This document shows, piece by piece, positions 9,401 to 17,015 of a DNA stretch of 35,261 nucleotides (its first letter is position 1; each line of letters opens with the position of its first letter). This DNA comes from Planctomycetaceae bacterium UBA2972 (lineage in GTDB: Bacteria > Planctomycetota > Planctomycetia > Pirellulales > Pirellulaceae). Location: positions 1 to 35,261 of the forward strand of contig DEAW01000168.1 in the NCBI GenBank assembly GCA_002348315.1, given 5' to 3'. Both the position numbers and the translations under genes were made by a program. The notes beneath the pieces were generated by a model. It saw only the letters and a list, made by a program, of their open reading frames with translations. It searched no databases and was not told the DNA's origin.

Positions 9401-9759
9401 ATGGAGATGTTGGCTTCGCTGGCGGAGGGTTGCTAACCGTGAAGATTCTCCAGAACTTTACAGACAACCTTCATCAGCTTGGTAAATTCCGAGTCTCTGT
9501 TTCGGATTCCATTCGACCAGTCACTCTGAATAACCTTCCCGAAGATCTCGCGGCATTACTCAAAATCCCTGCCGATCAACGCAATGATGAGCAAAAAGCT
9601 CAGTTGCGAGCTAAGTATATTGAAACGGATCGCGAATACTCACAACTTGCAGCCATCGTTGCAGCAGCTAAGCCGCAATACGATAACAAACGACTTACCG
9701 GATTACAGGATCTGGCCTGGGCATTGATCAATAACCCTGCCTTCCTGTTCAACCGCTAA
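6454..9759 (+). CDS. Giant secreted PSCyt1/Big2/DUF1549/DUF1553 protein
   Basis: An 1101-residue exported planctomycete protein. In order: signal peptide (1-20, ending LLHA-AE); an Ig-like Big2 stretch (about 35-118); a PSCyt1-like domain with C139-x4-C144-H145 (CNAGTCHGA); a second Ig-like stretch (about 230-315); DUF1549 (about 335-540, with VYIDVTGLPPTADQV and a CxxCH at C489-C492-H493, CNKCHDHPFERW); and DUF1553 (from about 575, with YVNRLWGYMFGSGII and RRLPAEVLFDSI). Residues about 830-1075 are a coiled segment and a beta-rich galactose-binding-like insert. The closing LQDLAWALINNPAFLFNR motif of DUF1553 follows the insert. AAGGA lies 13 bases before ATG. The family is strongly expanded in planctomycetes and its function is not settled; c-type haem binding is likely but unproven. 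Confidence 0.93.
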   Translation: MKKLSLSLPLLFLFSGLLHAAEESDVETLPEGLTIQSVEVLPKSIELTSSQDYRQVLILGHLESGQIADLTRMATVEGNPQFVEVTNDGVISPVTTGSEKIRFRYADNTVELEVAVSSMATPQSDFVQDVQPLLSKMSCNAGTCHGAKDGKGAFKLSLRGYDELYDHRALTDDIGARRFNRAAPDQSLMLLKATGSIPHVGGVRTEFDSRYYKAIRSWITGGAKLDQDVSRVTSIEVFPKNPIIPRAGMKQQMTVIATFDDGSTRDVSREAFIESGNIEVIEADPNGLLTVLRRGEGPVLIRYEGNYAATTLTVMGDRTGFAWQEPEHYNYIDKHVYDKLQRVKVLPSDICTDEEFVRRVYIDVTGLPPTADQVRSFLGDMRPSKDKRDALIDELVGSQQYVEHWTNKWADLLQVNRKFLGEQGAISLRNWIKQAIAANRPYDQFAQEVLTATGSTIENPPASYYKVIRDPATLMENTTHLFLAVRFNCNKCHDHPFERWTQDQYYNLAAYFAQIGRKEDPSFQGQRIGGSAVEGATPLVEVVFNRGTGEINHAMTGQVSPPSFPYEHQDVLEPTAPRLEQLAQWMTSSENQYFASSYVNRLWGYMFGSGIIEPIDDIRAGNPPTNPELLEAMKVDFIESGFNVQHILKTILKSRTYQHSVTTNEWNEDDQINYSHAIARRLPAEVLFDSIHVACGSVPAIAGVPRGFRAAELPDVGVAVPFLDDFGRPVRESACECERSSSMVLGPIMKLVNGPTVANAIGDGSNDIVKLEAEIKDDDLLIEEVFLRFLSRYPTEEEIKIGKIALLEAGSDYLDLKAELDELEKLIPARQTAWEESLQRVNRWYPVEVVSAETDKEAKLELQEDGSLLATGKNEKVTYTVKLKTELEKITALRLEALADDRLPNKGPGRTENNGNFVVSEFTATIQNNAGEGEPQQVKLASPTSTFDQAGYSVGMAIDGNPNTGWAIAGQQGKSHTAIFQTDGDVGFAGGGLLTVKILQNFTDNLHQLGKFRVSVSDSIRPVTLNNLPEDLAALLKIPADQRNDEQKAQLRAKYIETDREYSQLAAIVAAAKPQYDNKRLTGLQDLAWALINNPAFLFNR

Positions 9760-9801
9760 GACCTTGTTCATATATCAGTAAAACTTTAGAGTCAAAGCTT
9801 T

Positions 9802-10695
9802 ATGGCATTTGTTGAAACCGATCAACTGTCAAAGAGCTTTGGCTCTTTCTCCGCGCTGGCCAATTGCTCGCTTCAGATAGAACAGGGTACCATTTTTGGA
9901 TTGCTTGGTCCCAACGGAGCTGGCAAGAGTACGCTCATACGCCTCTTAATGGGTTTTATGAAACCCAGTGGCGGTCATGCCAAAATCGCCGGATTCGATT
10001 GTCACCAACAGTCTTTAAAGGTTCGTCAAAACACTTCGTACCTGCCGGGAGATGCCCGCCTGGATCGTCAGTATCGCGGCAAACAGATTCTGAAATTATT
10101 TACCAACCTCCGTTCTGATGGCTCGCTGTCACAGGCTTTGGAAATCGCCGAATTTCTAGAGCTGGATATTTCTCGCAAGGTCGGTTCGATGTCGACAGGC
10201 ATGCGGCAAAAACTGGCCGTGACCATCGCACTGGCCAATGATGCTCCGTTAATTATCCTTGACGAGCCGACCTCCAATCTGGACCCCACAGTGCGTCAGC
10301 AAATCCTCGGACTACTACGGCAAAAAAGGGATGAGGGAAAAACGATTCTGTTATCATCTCACATTCTTGATGAAGTCGAGTCGATTAGCGACACGGTCGG
10401 TTTTCTAAAACACGGGAAACTTGTAACGACTGCTGATTTAGCATCACTTCGCAACAACCATCGACTTACAGGAACACTTGACCAGTCGCTTACGGAAATA
10501 CCTGAACAATTGAAGGAACGCATTCATCTGGTATGTCAGGCCGGCTCAACCATCACGCTTGAAGTCCGTGGCGACATCCTGGAGGGGTTAACCTGGTTAC
10601 AGTCCAGTGGGATCCGTGATATCTCCCTGGAGCCAGCTAGACTCCGAAGCTTGTATGAAGAGATTCATCCTGAGCGTAAGGAGCTGGAGTCATGA
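9802..10695 (+). CDS. ABC transporter ATP-binding protein
   Basis: A 297-residue cytoplasmic ABC ATPase. Walker A is GPNGAGKST near residues 34-42. The position of the usual Q-loop reads SYLPGDARL, a pattern common in this exporter subfamily. The signature is MSTGMRQK near 132, Walker B is LIILDEP with SNLDP after it, and the switch histidine is in LSSHILDEVES. The last 70 residues form a C-terminal accessory domain. Its stop overlaps the permease start by 4 bases (ATGA at 10692-10695), which implies translational coupling. It begins 42 bases after the DUF1553 protein with no terminator visible, so it is probably in the same operon as the secreted cytochrome proteins. Substrate unknown. Confidence 0.93.
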   Translation: MAFVETDQLSKSFGSFSALANCSLQIEQGTIFGLLGPNGAGKSTLIRLLMGFMKPSGGHAKIAGFDCHQQSLKVRQNTSYLPGDARLDRQYRGKQILKLFTNLRSDGSLSQALEIAEFLELDISRKVGSMSTGMRQKLAVTIALANDAPLIILDEPTSNLDPTVRQQILGLLRQKRDEGKTILLSSHILDEVESISDTVGFLKHGKLVTTADLASLRNNHRLTGTLDQSLTEIPEQLKERIHLVCQAGSTITLEVRGDILEGLTWLQSSGIRDISLEPARLRSLYEEIHPERKELES

Positions 10696-11654
10696 AAGCA
10701 TTGATTCATCGCTACATACTTCAGTCGCGTACCGTCCTGATCTCCTGTGGCCTGGCCATCTTCGCTTTTATGTCCCTGCGTGTATGGAGTATTACCTTAT
10801 TAGGCAGCGAGGAATTCAGAGAGATCATCGAGCATTTTAAGGACTTTGAGAAATTTTCACCCGTACCATTCACTCAGTTGATTACCTATACAGGTCGAGT
10901 TGCCCGGACGTTTAATGAACCCATTGTTTTGTTTATCATCTTAATCTGGACAATTTCCCGAGGCTCGGATGCTGTCGCCGGCCAGATTAATCGAGGCACC
11001 ATAGAAATGGTGTTAGGCAATCCAGTTTCACGGGCAAAAGTATACTGGTCTCAGTTTCTGGTCACAACGACGGGCACGCTCCTGCTTTCCACCCTCGCCT
11101 GGCTCGGGATGGTCTTTAGTGTCTATCAAAATAACGTCGAGGAAGTGGTCAAACCACCTTCAATCTCCGTTCCTTACTTACCGATTGAAATCCCACTCTC
11201 GACGGCAGAACCTGAAATCATTCAGAAGCCGATGTCAGAATTTGTTAATGTCTGGGACTTCATTCCGGCACTGACCATCATCTTTGCGATGGGATTGTTT
11301 GTAGCCGGATTTGCCACAATGGTATCCAGCTTTGATAGAGTTCGCTGGCGTGCGGTTGGTATCGCCGTTGGATTTGTCATTGCACAGCAAACGATGCGAA
11401 TTCTGGCTATCTCGAAACCTGAGTTCAATTACCTGTTGAATTATACTTTCTTCAATCCTTTCGACCCGGAAGGACTCGTCAATGTCCTGACAGACGATCC
11501 TGACCAGTTCTGGCAGTTTTGGCAGTACGGCCTCCATGACTCGATACGCCTGAGTGCCGTTGGCTGCCACACTATACTGATTGGTCTGGGAATGCTGTGT
11601 TATGTTGTCGGTAGCTGGAGATTCTGCCGCCGGGATTTACCGGCACCTCTTTAG
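10692..11654 (+). CDS. ABC-2 type transporter permease
   Basis: A 320-residue integral membrane protein. Hydrophobic segments lie near residues 15-33, 75-92, 120-142, 190-212, 220-240 and 285-308. The first large extracytoplasmic loop (about 34-74) and a proline-rich loop (about 150-185) separate them. The gene starts inside the stop codon of the ATPase (ATGA overlap) with AAGGAG upstream, so the two subunits are made together. Permease and ATPase form a likely ABC-2 exporter. The gene is the last of the likely 4964-11654 unit; no strong intrinsic terminator is seen in the next 85 bases. The substrate cannot be predicted. Confidence 0.87.
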   Translation: MKALIHRYILQSRTVLISCGLAIFAFMSLRVWSITLLGSEEFREIIEHFKDFEKFSPVPFTQLITYTGRVARTFNEPIVLFIILIWTISRGSDAVAGQINRGTIEMVLGNPVSRAKVYWSQFLVTTTGTLLLSTLAWLGMVFSVYQNNVEEVVKPPSISVPYLPIEIPLSTAEPEIIQKPMSEFVNVWDFIPALTIIFAMGLFVAGFATMVSSFDRVRWRAVGIAVGFVIAQQTMRILAISKPEFNYLLNYTFFNPFDPEGLVNVLTDDPDQFWQFWQYGLHDSIRLSAVGCHTILIGLGMLCYVVGSWRFCRRDLPAPL

Positions 11655-11740
11655 TTTGAAATCCTTTGTTAAATAGCGATGTTTTTCTCGGGTAGGAACA
11701 TGTCCCGCAAAACCAATACAGAAGCACAACGAGATAAACC

Positions 11741-12343
11741 ATGATTCGCTTTGGTAAGAAACCATCTGACGAGACAATCGAAGCTTACATCCGTCATTGC
11801 CGGGCCCTGGATTTCAACTATCCCTATGTAGGTCAAACTCGTGATCTCATTGAATCGGGAGACGCTCCTAAGGGATTTCGTTTAGATCGCTCAGCGCATT
11901 TATTGGGATATGGCGAGCAAATTTTCCAGGCAGCCGCCGCAGCTGTTGCACATTGGGAGATGTTCAATCACCCCATGGCAGACCTATGTTATCTCGACCC
12001 GACAATCGAAAGTGGAAATACGGTTGCTGTCCTGTTCGGTTCGCTGGGACTATGGACGGTCAATCCGGCTCGCATCATCTATGCACTTGACAATGAAAGA
12101 AATCAGGGGCGTTTTCTACAAGCAGGTTTTGCTTATGGTACGACGGAAGGGCATATCGCGATCGGCGAGGAACTATTTCATGTGGACTGGGATCAGGAAA
12201 CAGATGAAGTGCATTTTCGTATAACGGTCTTTTCACGTCCCGGCTCTTTACTCGCCTGGATCGGCAAGCCCTACATGTTATATCAACAAGGTCGCTTCCG
12301 TCGATTAGCCGGCCGAGCTATGGAAAAAGCTGCCAATACGTAA
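11741..12343 (+). CDS. DUF1990 family protein
   Basis: A 200-residue soluble protein that I recognise as DUF1990-like. Typical features are the early FNYPYVGQTRD segment (residues 25-35), LDRSAHLLGYGEQIF (about 49-63), AVAHWEMFNHP (about 68-78), and the later LDNERNQGRFLQAGFAYGTTEGH with EELFHVDWDQETDEVHF. The family has no established biochemical role. There is no signal peptide and no transmembrane helix. The gene stands alone on the plus strand, 86 bases after the ABC permease and 148 bases before the sigma factor. A weak GAGAT precedes ATG at the usual distance. Confidence 0.85.
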   Translation: MIRFGKKPSDETIEAYIRHCRALDFNYPYVGQTRDLIESGDAPKGFRLDRSAHLLGYGEQIFQAAAAAVAHWEMFNHPMADLCYLDPTIESGNTVAVLFGSLGLWTVNPARIIYALDNERNQGRFLQAGFAYGTTEGHIAIGEELFHVDWDQETDEVHFRITVFSRPGSLLAWIGKPYMLYQQGRFRRLAGRAMEKAANT

Positions 12344-12491
12344 GGTAAATACATTCAATTCCTTCTGACTAAATCCGGTCGCTAACAATATCCGACCAAT
12401 TGCTAATAAAAACTGTTAATCGATCATTACAATAGCGGGTAAGGCTGGAGACATTTTTTGTATTCCAGACTCAATGATAGCGAGAAGACCC

Positions 12492-13133
12492 ATGTGGCCT
12501 GAAAACGAACAGACTCAAAATCTGCTTAACCTCCGTAAAGAGGGTGATCACACTGCATGGAACGTACTTTTACAGCGACATCGCTCTGCCGTACAACGCC
12601 TGGTTCACATGAGGCTCGATAATCGAATCCGCCAGCGAGTGGGAGTCAGTGATGTGGTGCAGGATGTGATGATAGAAGCCAACCGACGTATCGATCGCTA
12701 TTTGGAAAACCCCGGAATCGAATTTCATTTGTGGATCCGACAAATCGCCAAAGATCGGATCATCGATGCCCATCGAAGACACCGGGCAACGGCTAAACGC
12801 AGCGTCGACCGTGAACACCGACTCTATCAAGGCGGTGGAGTCAATCACAGTACGATGAATCTGGCTAACCAGCTTCGGGATGATGATCTCACACCGGCCG
12901 CACAGGCAACTCGCAAAGAAATGGCCGACCGCATGGAAGAAGCTTTATTGGAGCTCAATGATGTCGACCGCGACATCATTATCATGCGGCATTATGAGCA
13001 ACTATCCAACGACGACGTTTCCAGAGCATTGGACTTAAAACCAGCGGCAGCCAGCATGCGTTATCTTCGGGCACTGCGAAAGCTACGAGGACAATTGCTA
13101 CCGCAACTCGACTCACCTTCCACAGAAGATTAA
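12492..13133 (+). CDS. ECF sigma factor of the planctomycete kinase-linked type
   Basis: A 213-residue RNA polymerase sigma factor with regions 2 and 4. Region 2 has RQRVGVSDVVQDVMIEANRR and then FHLWIRQIAKDRIIDAHRRH, the likely -10 binding helix. Region 4 has ELNDVDRDIIIMRHYEQLSNDDVSRAL and then an AAASMRYLRALRKLR helix. The frame could begin at an ATG at 12474, but that adds only MIARRP and has no ribosome site. ATG at 12492 has GAGAAG upstream and is preferred. The kinase gene starts 8 bases after the stop, so the two are surely one operon. In planctomycetes this sigma/kinase pairing is recurrent and is taken to be a signalling module with the kinase in the role of regulator. Confidence 0.9.
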   Translation: MWPENEQTQNLLNLRKEGDHTAWNVLLQRHRSAVQRLVHMRLDNRIRQRVGVSDVVQDVMIEANRRIDRYLENPGIEFHLWIRQIAKDRIIDAHRRHRATAKRSVDREHRLYQGGGVNHSTMNLANQLRDDDLTPAAQATRKEMADRMEEALLELNDVDRDIIIMRHYEQLSNDDVSRALDLKPAAASMRYLRALRKLRGQLLPQLDSPSTED

Positions 13134-13141
13134 TCACGATT

Positions 13142-14794
13142 GTGAATCACTCTGAAGAATCACCCTCAGACATCTCATCCCAACACGAACAACAACTCGT
13201 GGCAGTACTGGATGATTTACAACAACAGATTAGTCAGGGAACACTTCCGGATGCCGAAGCCGTCTACCAAAAACATCCTCAATTTGCTGATGAGCTCAAA
13301 GCACTGCTACCGGTCATGTTAGTCGCAGACGTCGCCGGCAGCTATTTCCGGCTGGAGCATCTCGAAGCACCAGCACCTGAATGGATGCCAACTTTTTCAC
13401 TGCCGGTCACGCTCGGTGGCTTTGAACTGGTAGAAGAACTCGGCCGTGGAGGCATGGGGGTGGTCTACCGAGCTACGCAACAGAGTCTCAACCGTGAAGT
13501 CGCTTTGAAAATGATCCTACCCGGACGGCTAGCAAGTCAGGAGCAGCGGGATCGTTTTCAACATGAAGCCGAAGCAGCGGCCAGACTCGACCACCCCGGT
13601 ATTGTACCGGTCTATGAAGTTGGAGAGCTGGAAGACTGCCCTTATTTCTCAATGAAGTTGATTCAGGGAGAAACGATTACAACGCTCGTACAGCAGGAAT
13701 TATTTGCCGTTAAAAAGGCCGCCAAAATCGTCACGGAAGTTGCCCGGGCGATTCACTACTCACACAATCAGGGCATTCTTCACCGGGATCTCAAGCCATC
13801 CAACATCCTCATTGACCAACAGGGACACCCTCATATCACCGACTTCGGGCTCGCAAAGCATTCGACACGAAATTCCGAACTAACTCAAACCGGTGCAATC
13901 CTGGGAACTCCATCTTATATGGCGCCTGAACAGGCAGCCGGCACAAGGGGCAATGTCGGAGTGCACTCGGATATCTATTCACTCGGCGCCATGCTGTACT
14001 ACATGGTGACAGGCCGGCCTCCGTTTCAAGCCGCCTCGGCCATGGATACGATCATGATGGTTCTGGAGCAGGAACCGGTAGCTCCCCGCACGATTAATCC
14101 TGCCGTAGATCGCGACCTCGACATGATTATTATGAAATGTCTTCAAAAACCGGCAGACCTAAGATATTCCAGTGCCAGAGAATTAGCTGATGACCTCGAT
14201 GCCTTTCTCACACATCAACCGATCCAGGCCAGTTCTGGTAGATTTGGACACGTCGTTGCTCGTTGGTTAGGTGAGACTCACCATGCCTCTGTGTTGCAGA
14301 ATTGGGGAGTTCTTTGGATGTGGCACAGCCTCGTACTACTGCTGGCATGTGTCCTAACCAATATCATGTTTCTGGCCGACATTGAAAATCGTCTCTACTA
14401 CTCAGGCATGTGGACGTTGGGGCTGGGGACGTGGGCGGCCGTTTTTTGGATGCTCCGTCAAAAACTTGGTCCCGTGCTGTTTGTGGAACGACAAATTGCC
14501 CATGCCTGGGCTGCCAGTATGATCGCGATTGGACTATTGTTCCCCATCGAGTACCTCATGGGATTAGAAGTTCTGGAAGCGGCTCCGGTTATTGGGTTAA
14601 TTAGCGGAATGGTTTTCATGGTGAAAGCGGGAATTCTAACCGGTAAATTCTACTCACAATCGTTTGCTCTCTTTGCCACCTCCGTTGTCATGGCCATGGT
14701 TCCTAAATACAGCTTAATCATTTTCGGCGTGGTATCAGCTATTTGTTTCTTCGTACCGGGCTACCTCTATCACCAGCAAAAAACAGCGCGCTAG
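13142..14794 (+). CDS. Membrane-anchored Hanks-type Ser/Thr protein kinase
   Basis: A 550-residue Ser/Thr kinase starting with GTG at 13142, 8 bases after the sigma-factor stop. Residues 1-85 form an N-terminal helical region with the DAEAVYQKHPQFADELKALLP motif common in this planctomycete group. The kinase domain spans about 93-357: glycine loop GRGGMGVVY (101-109), ATP lysine K123, catalytic HRDLKPSN with D216, DFG at 234-236, and GTPSYMAPEQ (255-264). All key residues are present, so it should be active. From about 385 to 545 there are five or six hydrophobic segments that may serve as a membrane sensor. The substrate is unknown; its partner in function is probably the adjacent sigma factor. 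Confidence 0.92.
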   Translation: MNHSEESPSDISSQHEQQLVAVLDDLQQQISQGTLPDAEAVYQKHPQFADELKALLPVMLVADVAGSYFRLEHLEAPAPEWMPTFSLPVTLGGFELVEELGRGGMGVVYRATQQSLNREVALKMILPGRLASQEQRDRFQHEAEAAARLDHPGIVPVYEVGELEDCPYFSMKLIQGETITTLVQQELFAVKKAAKIVTEVARAIHYSHNQGILHRDLKPSNILIDQQGHPHITDFGLAKHSTRNSELTQTGAILGTPSYMAPEQAAGTRGNVGVHSDIYSLGAMLYYMVTGRPPFQAASAMDTIMMVLEQEPVAPRTINPAVDRDLDMIIMKCLQKPADLRYSSARELADDLDAFLTHQPIQASSGRFGHVVARWLGETHHASVLQNWGVLWMWHSLVLLLACVLTNIMFLADIENRLYYSGMWTLGLGTWAAVFWMLRQKLGPVLFVERQIAHAWAASMIAIGLLFPIEYLMGLEVLEAAPVIGLISGMVFMVKAGILTGKFYSQSFALFATSVVMAMVPKYSLIIFGVVSAICFFVPGYLYHQQKTAR

Positions 14795-14867
14795 ACTAGC
14801 ATTATTCGAGCTCGCATCGCATGGTATTCCAGCCACCACTGCCGTAGAATACAGGTTTACTCCTACC

Positions 14868-15000
14868 CAAAAGTGTTACCCACTCTGTAGGCAAAAGTGT
14901 TCATTCAGTGCATTGGTTCCCGGAAGGGCTTCAGTGCATTCAAATACTAGTTTCCGATTTCCCCCGGGGAAATCACTCGTTGAGACCATTTACAGTCTCA
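14868..15000 (+). promoter_or_regulatory. Leader region with paired direct repeats and hairpin before FKBP gene
   Basis: Two short sequences occur twice each in the 226-base gap. CAAAAGTGTT is at 14868-14877 and 14892-14901 (24 bases apart). TTCAGTGCATT is at 14904-14914 and 14930-14940 (26 bases apart). Farther down, TGAGAC at 14981-14986 and GTCTCA at 14995-15000 form a 6-bp hairpin with an 8-base loop, just before the ribosome site. These look like tandem operator half-sites and a leader hairpin, but no regulator is identified. Confidence 0.4.
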
Positions 15001-15006
15001 GCACAG

Positions 15007-15012
15007 AAAGGA
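15007..15012 (+). promoter_or_regulatory. Shine-Dalgarno of the FKBP gene
   Basis: AAAGGA lies 8 bases before the ATG at 15021. It supports 15021 as the start rather than the in-frame ATG at 14913, which would place 36 extra residues in front of a clear signal peptide. Confidence 0.7.
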
Positions 15013-15020
15013 CCATTTCC

Positions 15021-15725
15021 ATGTTTAAACAAATGATCATGTCCTGCATGATGCTTGGCCTATTCAGCCTGGCAGTCATCGCACAGGACGAAGAAAAGCC
15101 GGCAGCAAAAGGGGACGTAGTGAAAGAAGGAAGTTACGCATTTGGTGTGAATTTCATGAATAACATGAAGTCTCAGGGGGTCGACCTTGATCTTCAGGCA
15201 TTCTTTCAGGGCGTCAATGATTCTGCTTCTGACAAAGTGGAAAAGAGCGAGCAGGAATTGCAGGCTGCTTTCATAGCCTTCCAGCAGGCACTGCAACAAA
15301 TGGCCGAGAAAAAAGCGGCCATGGCTGGTGAAGAGAACAAAAAGAAGGGCGAATCCTATCTTGCTGCCAATGCTAAAAAAGAAGGGGTGAAAACCACCAA
15401 GAGCGGGTTGCAGTACAAAGTAGTCAAAGCCGGAACGGGTAAAACTCCAACAGCTACTTCCAAAGTGACAACACACTACGAAGGCAAACTCATCGACGGT
15501 ACGATTTTTGATAGTTCCTACAAACGTGGTGCTCCTGCCACCTTTGGTGTGAATCAGGTTATCGCCGGCTGGACAGAAGCTTTGCAACTTATGAAAGAGG
15601 GCGACCAGTGGGAGTTGTACATTCCATCCGACCTGGCATACGGAGCAAATCCTCGTCCGGGATCACCGATTGGCCCCAACGCCACTCTGATCTTCAAAAT
15701 CGAACTGATCAAAGTAGACGACTAA
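15021..15725 (+). CDS. Secreted FKBP-type peptidyl-prolyl isomerase (FkpA/Mip-like)
   Basis: A 234-residue exported isomerase that catalyses cis-trans isomerisation of X-proline bonds. Residues 1-22 form a signal peptide (MFKQMIMS, hydrophobic core, VIAQ-DE). Residues about 38-115 are the helical FKBP_N dimerisation domain (SYAFGVNFMNNMKSQG, then QELQAAFIAFQQALQQ). Residues about 130-233 are the FKBP catalytic domain: SGLQYKVVKAGTGKTP, VTTHYEGKLIDGTIFDSSY, VIAGWTEALQLMKEG, DLAYGANP and GPNATLIFKIELI. It probably helps fold periplasmic or outer-membrane proteins. It begins a two-gene unit, with the sugar dehydrogenase 28 bases downstream and a terminator after that. Confidence 0.93.
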   Translation: MFKQMIMSCMMLGLFSLAVIAQDEEKPAAKGDVVKEGSYAFGVNFMNNMKSQGVDLDLQAFFQGVNDSASDKVEKSEQELQAAFIAFQQALQQMAEKKAAMAGEENKKKGESYLAANAKKEGVKTTKSGLQYKVVKAGTGKTPTATSKVTTHYEGKLIDGTIFDSSYKRGAPATFGVNQVIAGWTEALQLMKEGDQWELYIPSDLAYGANPRPGSPIGPNATLIFKIELIKVDD

Positions 15726-15753
15726 CAACCAACTTCAACAAGGACATATTTCA

Positions 15754-16953
15754 ATGCGAAGTTTAACTATAAAAACCCTCGCACTCCTGGCTATGATCGT
15801 AGCCACCGGTGCGACTCAGGCAGCAGATCTGGGAGTGTCGATAGAATCTGCATTTCCAAATCTGCGAATTGCACGCCCCATTGTGATTACGCATGCCGGC
15901 GATGGAAGTAATCGGATCTTTGTCGCTTCACAACTCGGTTCCATTCATGTTTTTGAAAAGAATTCGGAAGTGGAAGAAGCTGCAGTCTTTTTCGATCACG
16001 AAGAACAAGTGACTTATAAAGACAAAGAAAACGAAGAGGGTCTGCTCGGGTTTGCCATGCACCCAAATTACAAAGAGAACGGTGAGTTCTTTCTGTTCTA
16101 TACGACCAGCGATGCCGAACACACATCTGTCGTAAGCCGCTTTCGCGTCTCCAAGGATGATCCAAACAAAGCAGATCCGACCTACGAAGAAGAGTTAATT
16201 CGTATTCCACAGCCATTTTGGAATCACAATGGTGGAACACTGGCCTTCGGACCGGATGGTTATCTGTACATTGCTTTGGGAGACGGTGGTAAAGGTGGCG
16301 ACCCGCTGAAAAACGGGCAAAACCTAAGCACACTCAATGGCAGTATCCTGCGACTCGATGTTGATAGCAAAGACGATGGAAAGAACTATGCCATTCCTGC
16401 TTCCAATCCCTTTGTTAAATCCAAAGGAGCCAAAGCAGAAATCTACGCCTACGGCTTCAGAAATGTCTGGAGACTTTCTTTTGATCGTGTCACCGGTACA
16501 TTCTACGCGGCCGATGTGGGTCAAAAACTTTGGGAAGAAATCAATATCGTTAAGCGTGGTGGAAACTACGGATGGAATCTTCGTGAAGGAAATCATCCTT
16601 ACGTCACAGAGAATGGCGAAAAAGGCTCGGGTCCCCGACCTGACCTGATCGACCCAATCTTTGAATACGATCACGAAACCGGTAAATCAATTACCGGAGG
16701 AGTGGTTTACCGCGGTTCAGCAGCTCCACAACTTAACGGTATGTATGTCTATGCCGATTACGTTTCAGGACGCATCTGGGCATTGGAACACGACTACAAG
16801 AGTGGCAAAGTGATAGCGAATCATGAGATTCCAAACAAATCCGCTGCCGGAGAAAAAATTCCGCTCATCACTTTTGGTGAAGATCAGGATGGTGAAGTCT
16901 ACTTCTCCACTCAATTACGAGGTGGGGAGATCTTCAAGTTCAAGCAGAACTAA
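15754..16953 (+). CDS. PQQ-dependent sugar dehydrogenase (soluble GDH/Yli1-like)
   Basis: A 399-residue secreted beta-propeller oxidoreductase of the glucose/sorbosone dehydrogenase family. Residues 1-23 form a signal peptide (MRSLTIK, hydrophobic core, GATQA-AD). Family motifs are present: EGLLGFAMHPNY (about 95-106), NHNGGTLAFGPDGYLYIALGDGG (about 155-178), IYAYGFRNVWRLSFD (about 230-244), DVGQKLWEEIN and GGNYGWN. These form the PQQ/Ca binding face, so oxidation of an aldose in the periplasm is likely; the exact sugar is unknown. AAGGA lies about 9 bases before ATG. It is 28 bases downstream of the FKBP gene and is followed by a strong terminator, so the two genes form one unit. Confidence 0.9.
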   Translation: MRSLTIKTLALLAMIVATGATQAADLGVSIESAFPNLRIARPIVITHAGDGSNRIFVASQLGSIHVFEKNSEVEEAAVFFDHEEQVTYKDKENEEGLLGFAMHPNYKENGEFFLFYTTSDAEHTSVVSRFRVSKDDPNKADPTYEEELIRIPQPFWNHNGGTLAFGPDGYLYIALGDGGKGGDPLKNGQNLSTLNGSILRLDVDSKDDGKNYAIPASNPFVKSKGAKAEIYAYGFRNVWRLSFDRVTGTFYAADVGQKLWEEINIVKRGGNYGWNLREGNHPYVTENGEKGSGPRPDLIDPIFEYDHETGKSITGGVVYRGSAAPQLNGMYVYADYVSGRIWALEHDYKSGKVIANHEIPNKSAAGEKIPLITFGEDQDGEVYFSTQLRGGEIFKFKQN

Positions 16954-16975
16954 AAAGCAGCAACCAACTCTGCAA

Positions 16976-17015
16976 CGCTCTTACACTTCGAATCGTGGTG
17001 TAAGAGCGTTTTTTT
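16976..17015 (+). terminator. Rho-independent terminator after sugar dehydrogenase
   Basis: An 11-bp perfect inverted repeat, CGCTCTTACAC at 16976-16986 and GTGTAAGAGCG at 16998-17008, with an 11-base loop, is followed by seven T residues at 17009-17015. It starts 22 bases after the stop of the sugar dehydrogenase gene. This is the clearest terminator in the window on the plus strand. Confidence 0.93.

Noticed and set aside
14913..15020. Earlier ATG for the FKBP protein
   Set aside because: It would put 36 non-conserved residues before a typical signal peptide; the ATG at 15021 has the AAAGGA site.
15060..15587. 175-residue minus-strand open frame opposite the FKBP gene
   Set aside because: It is antisense to a clear FKBP protein with normal motifs; its translation is cysteine/phenylalanine-rich with no recognisable domain or ribosome site.
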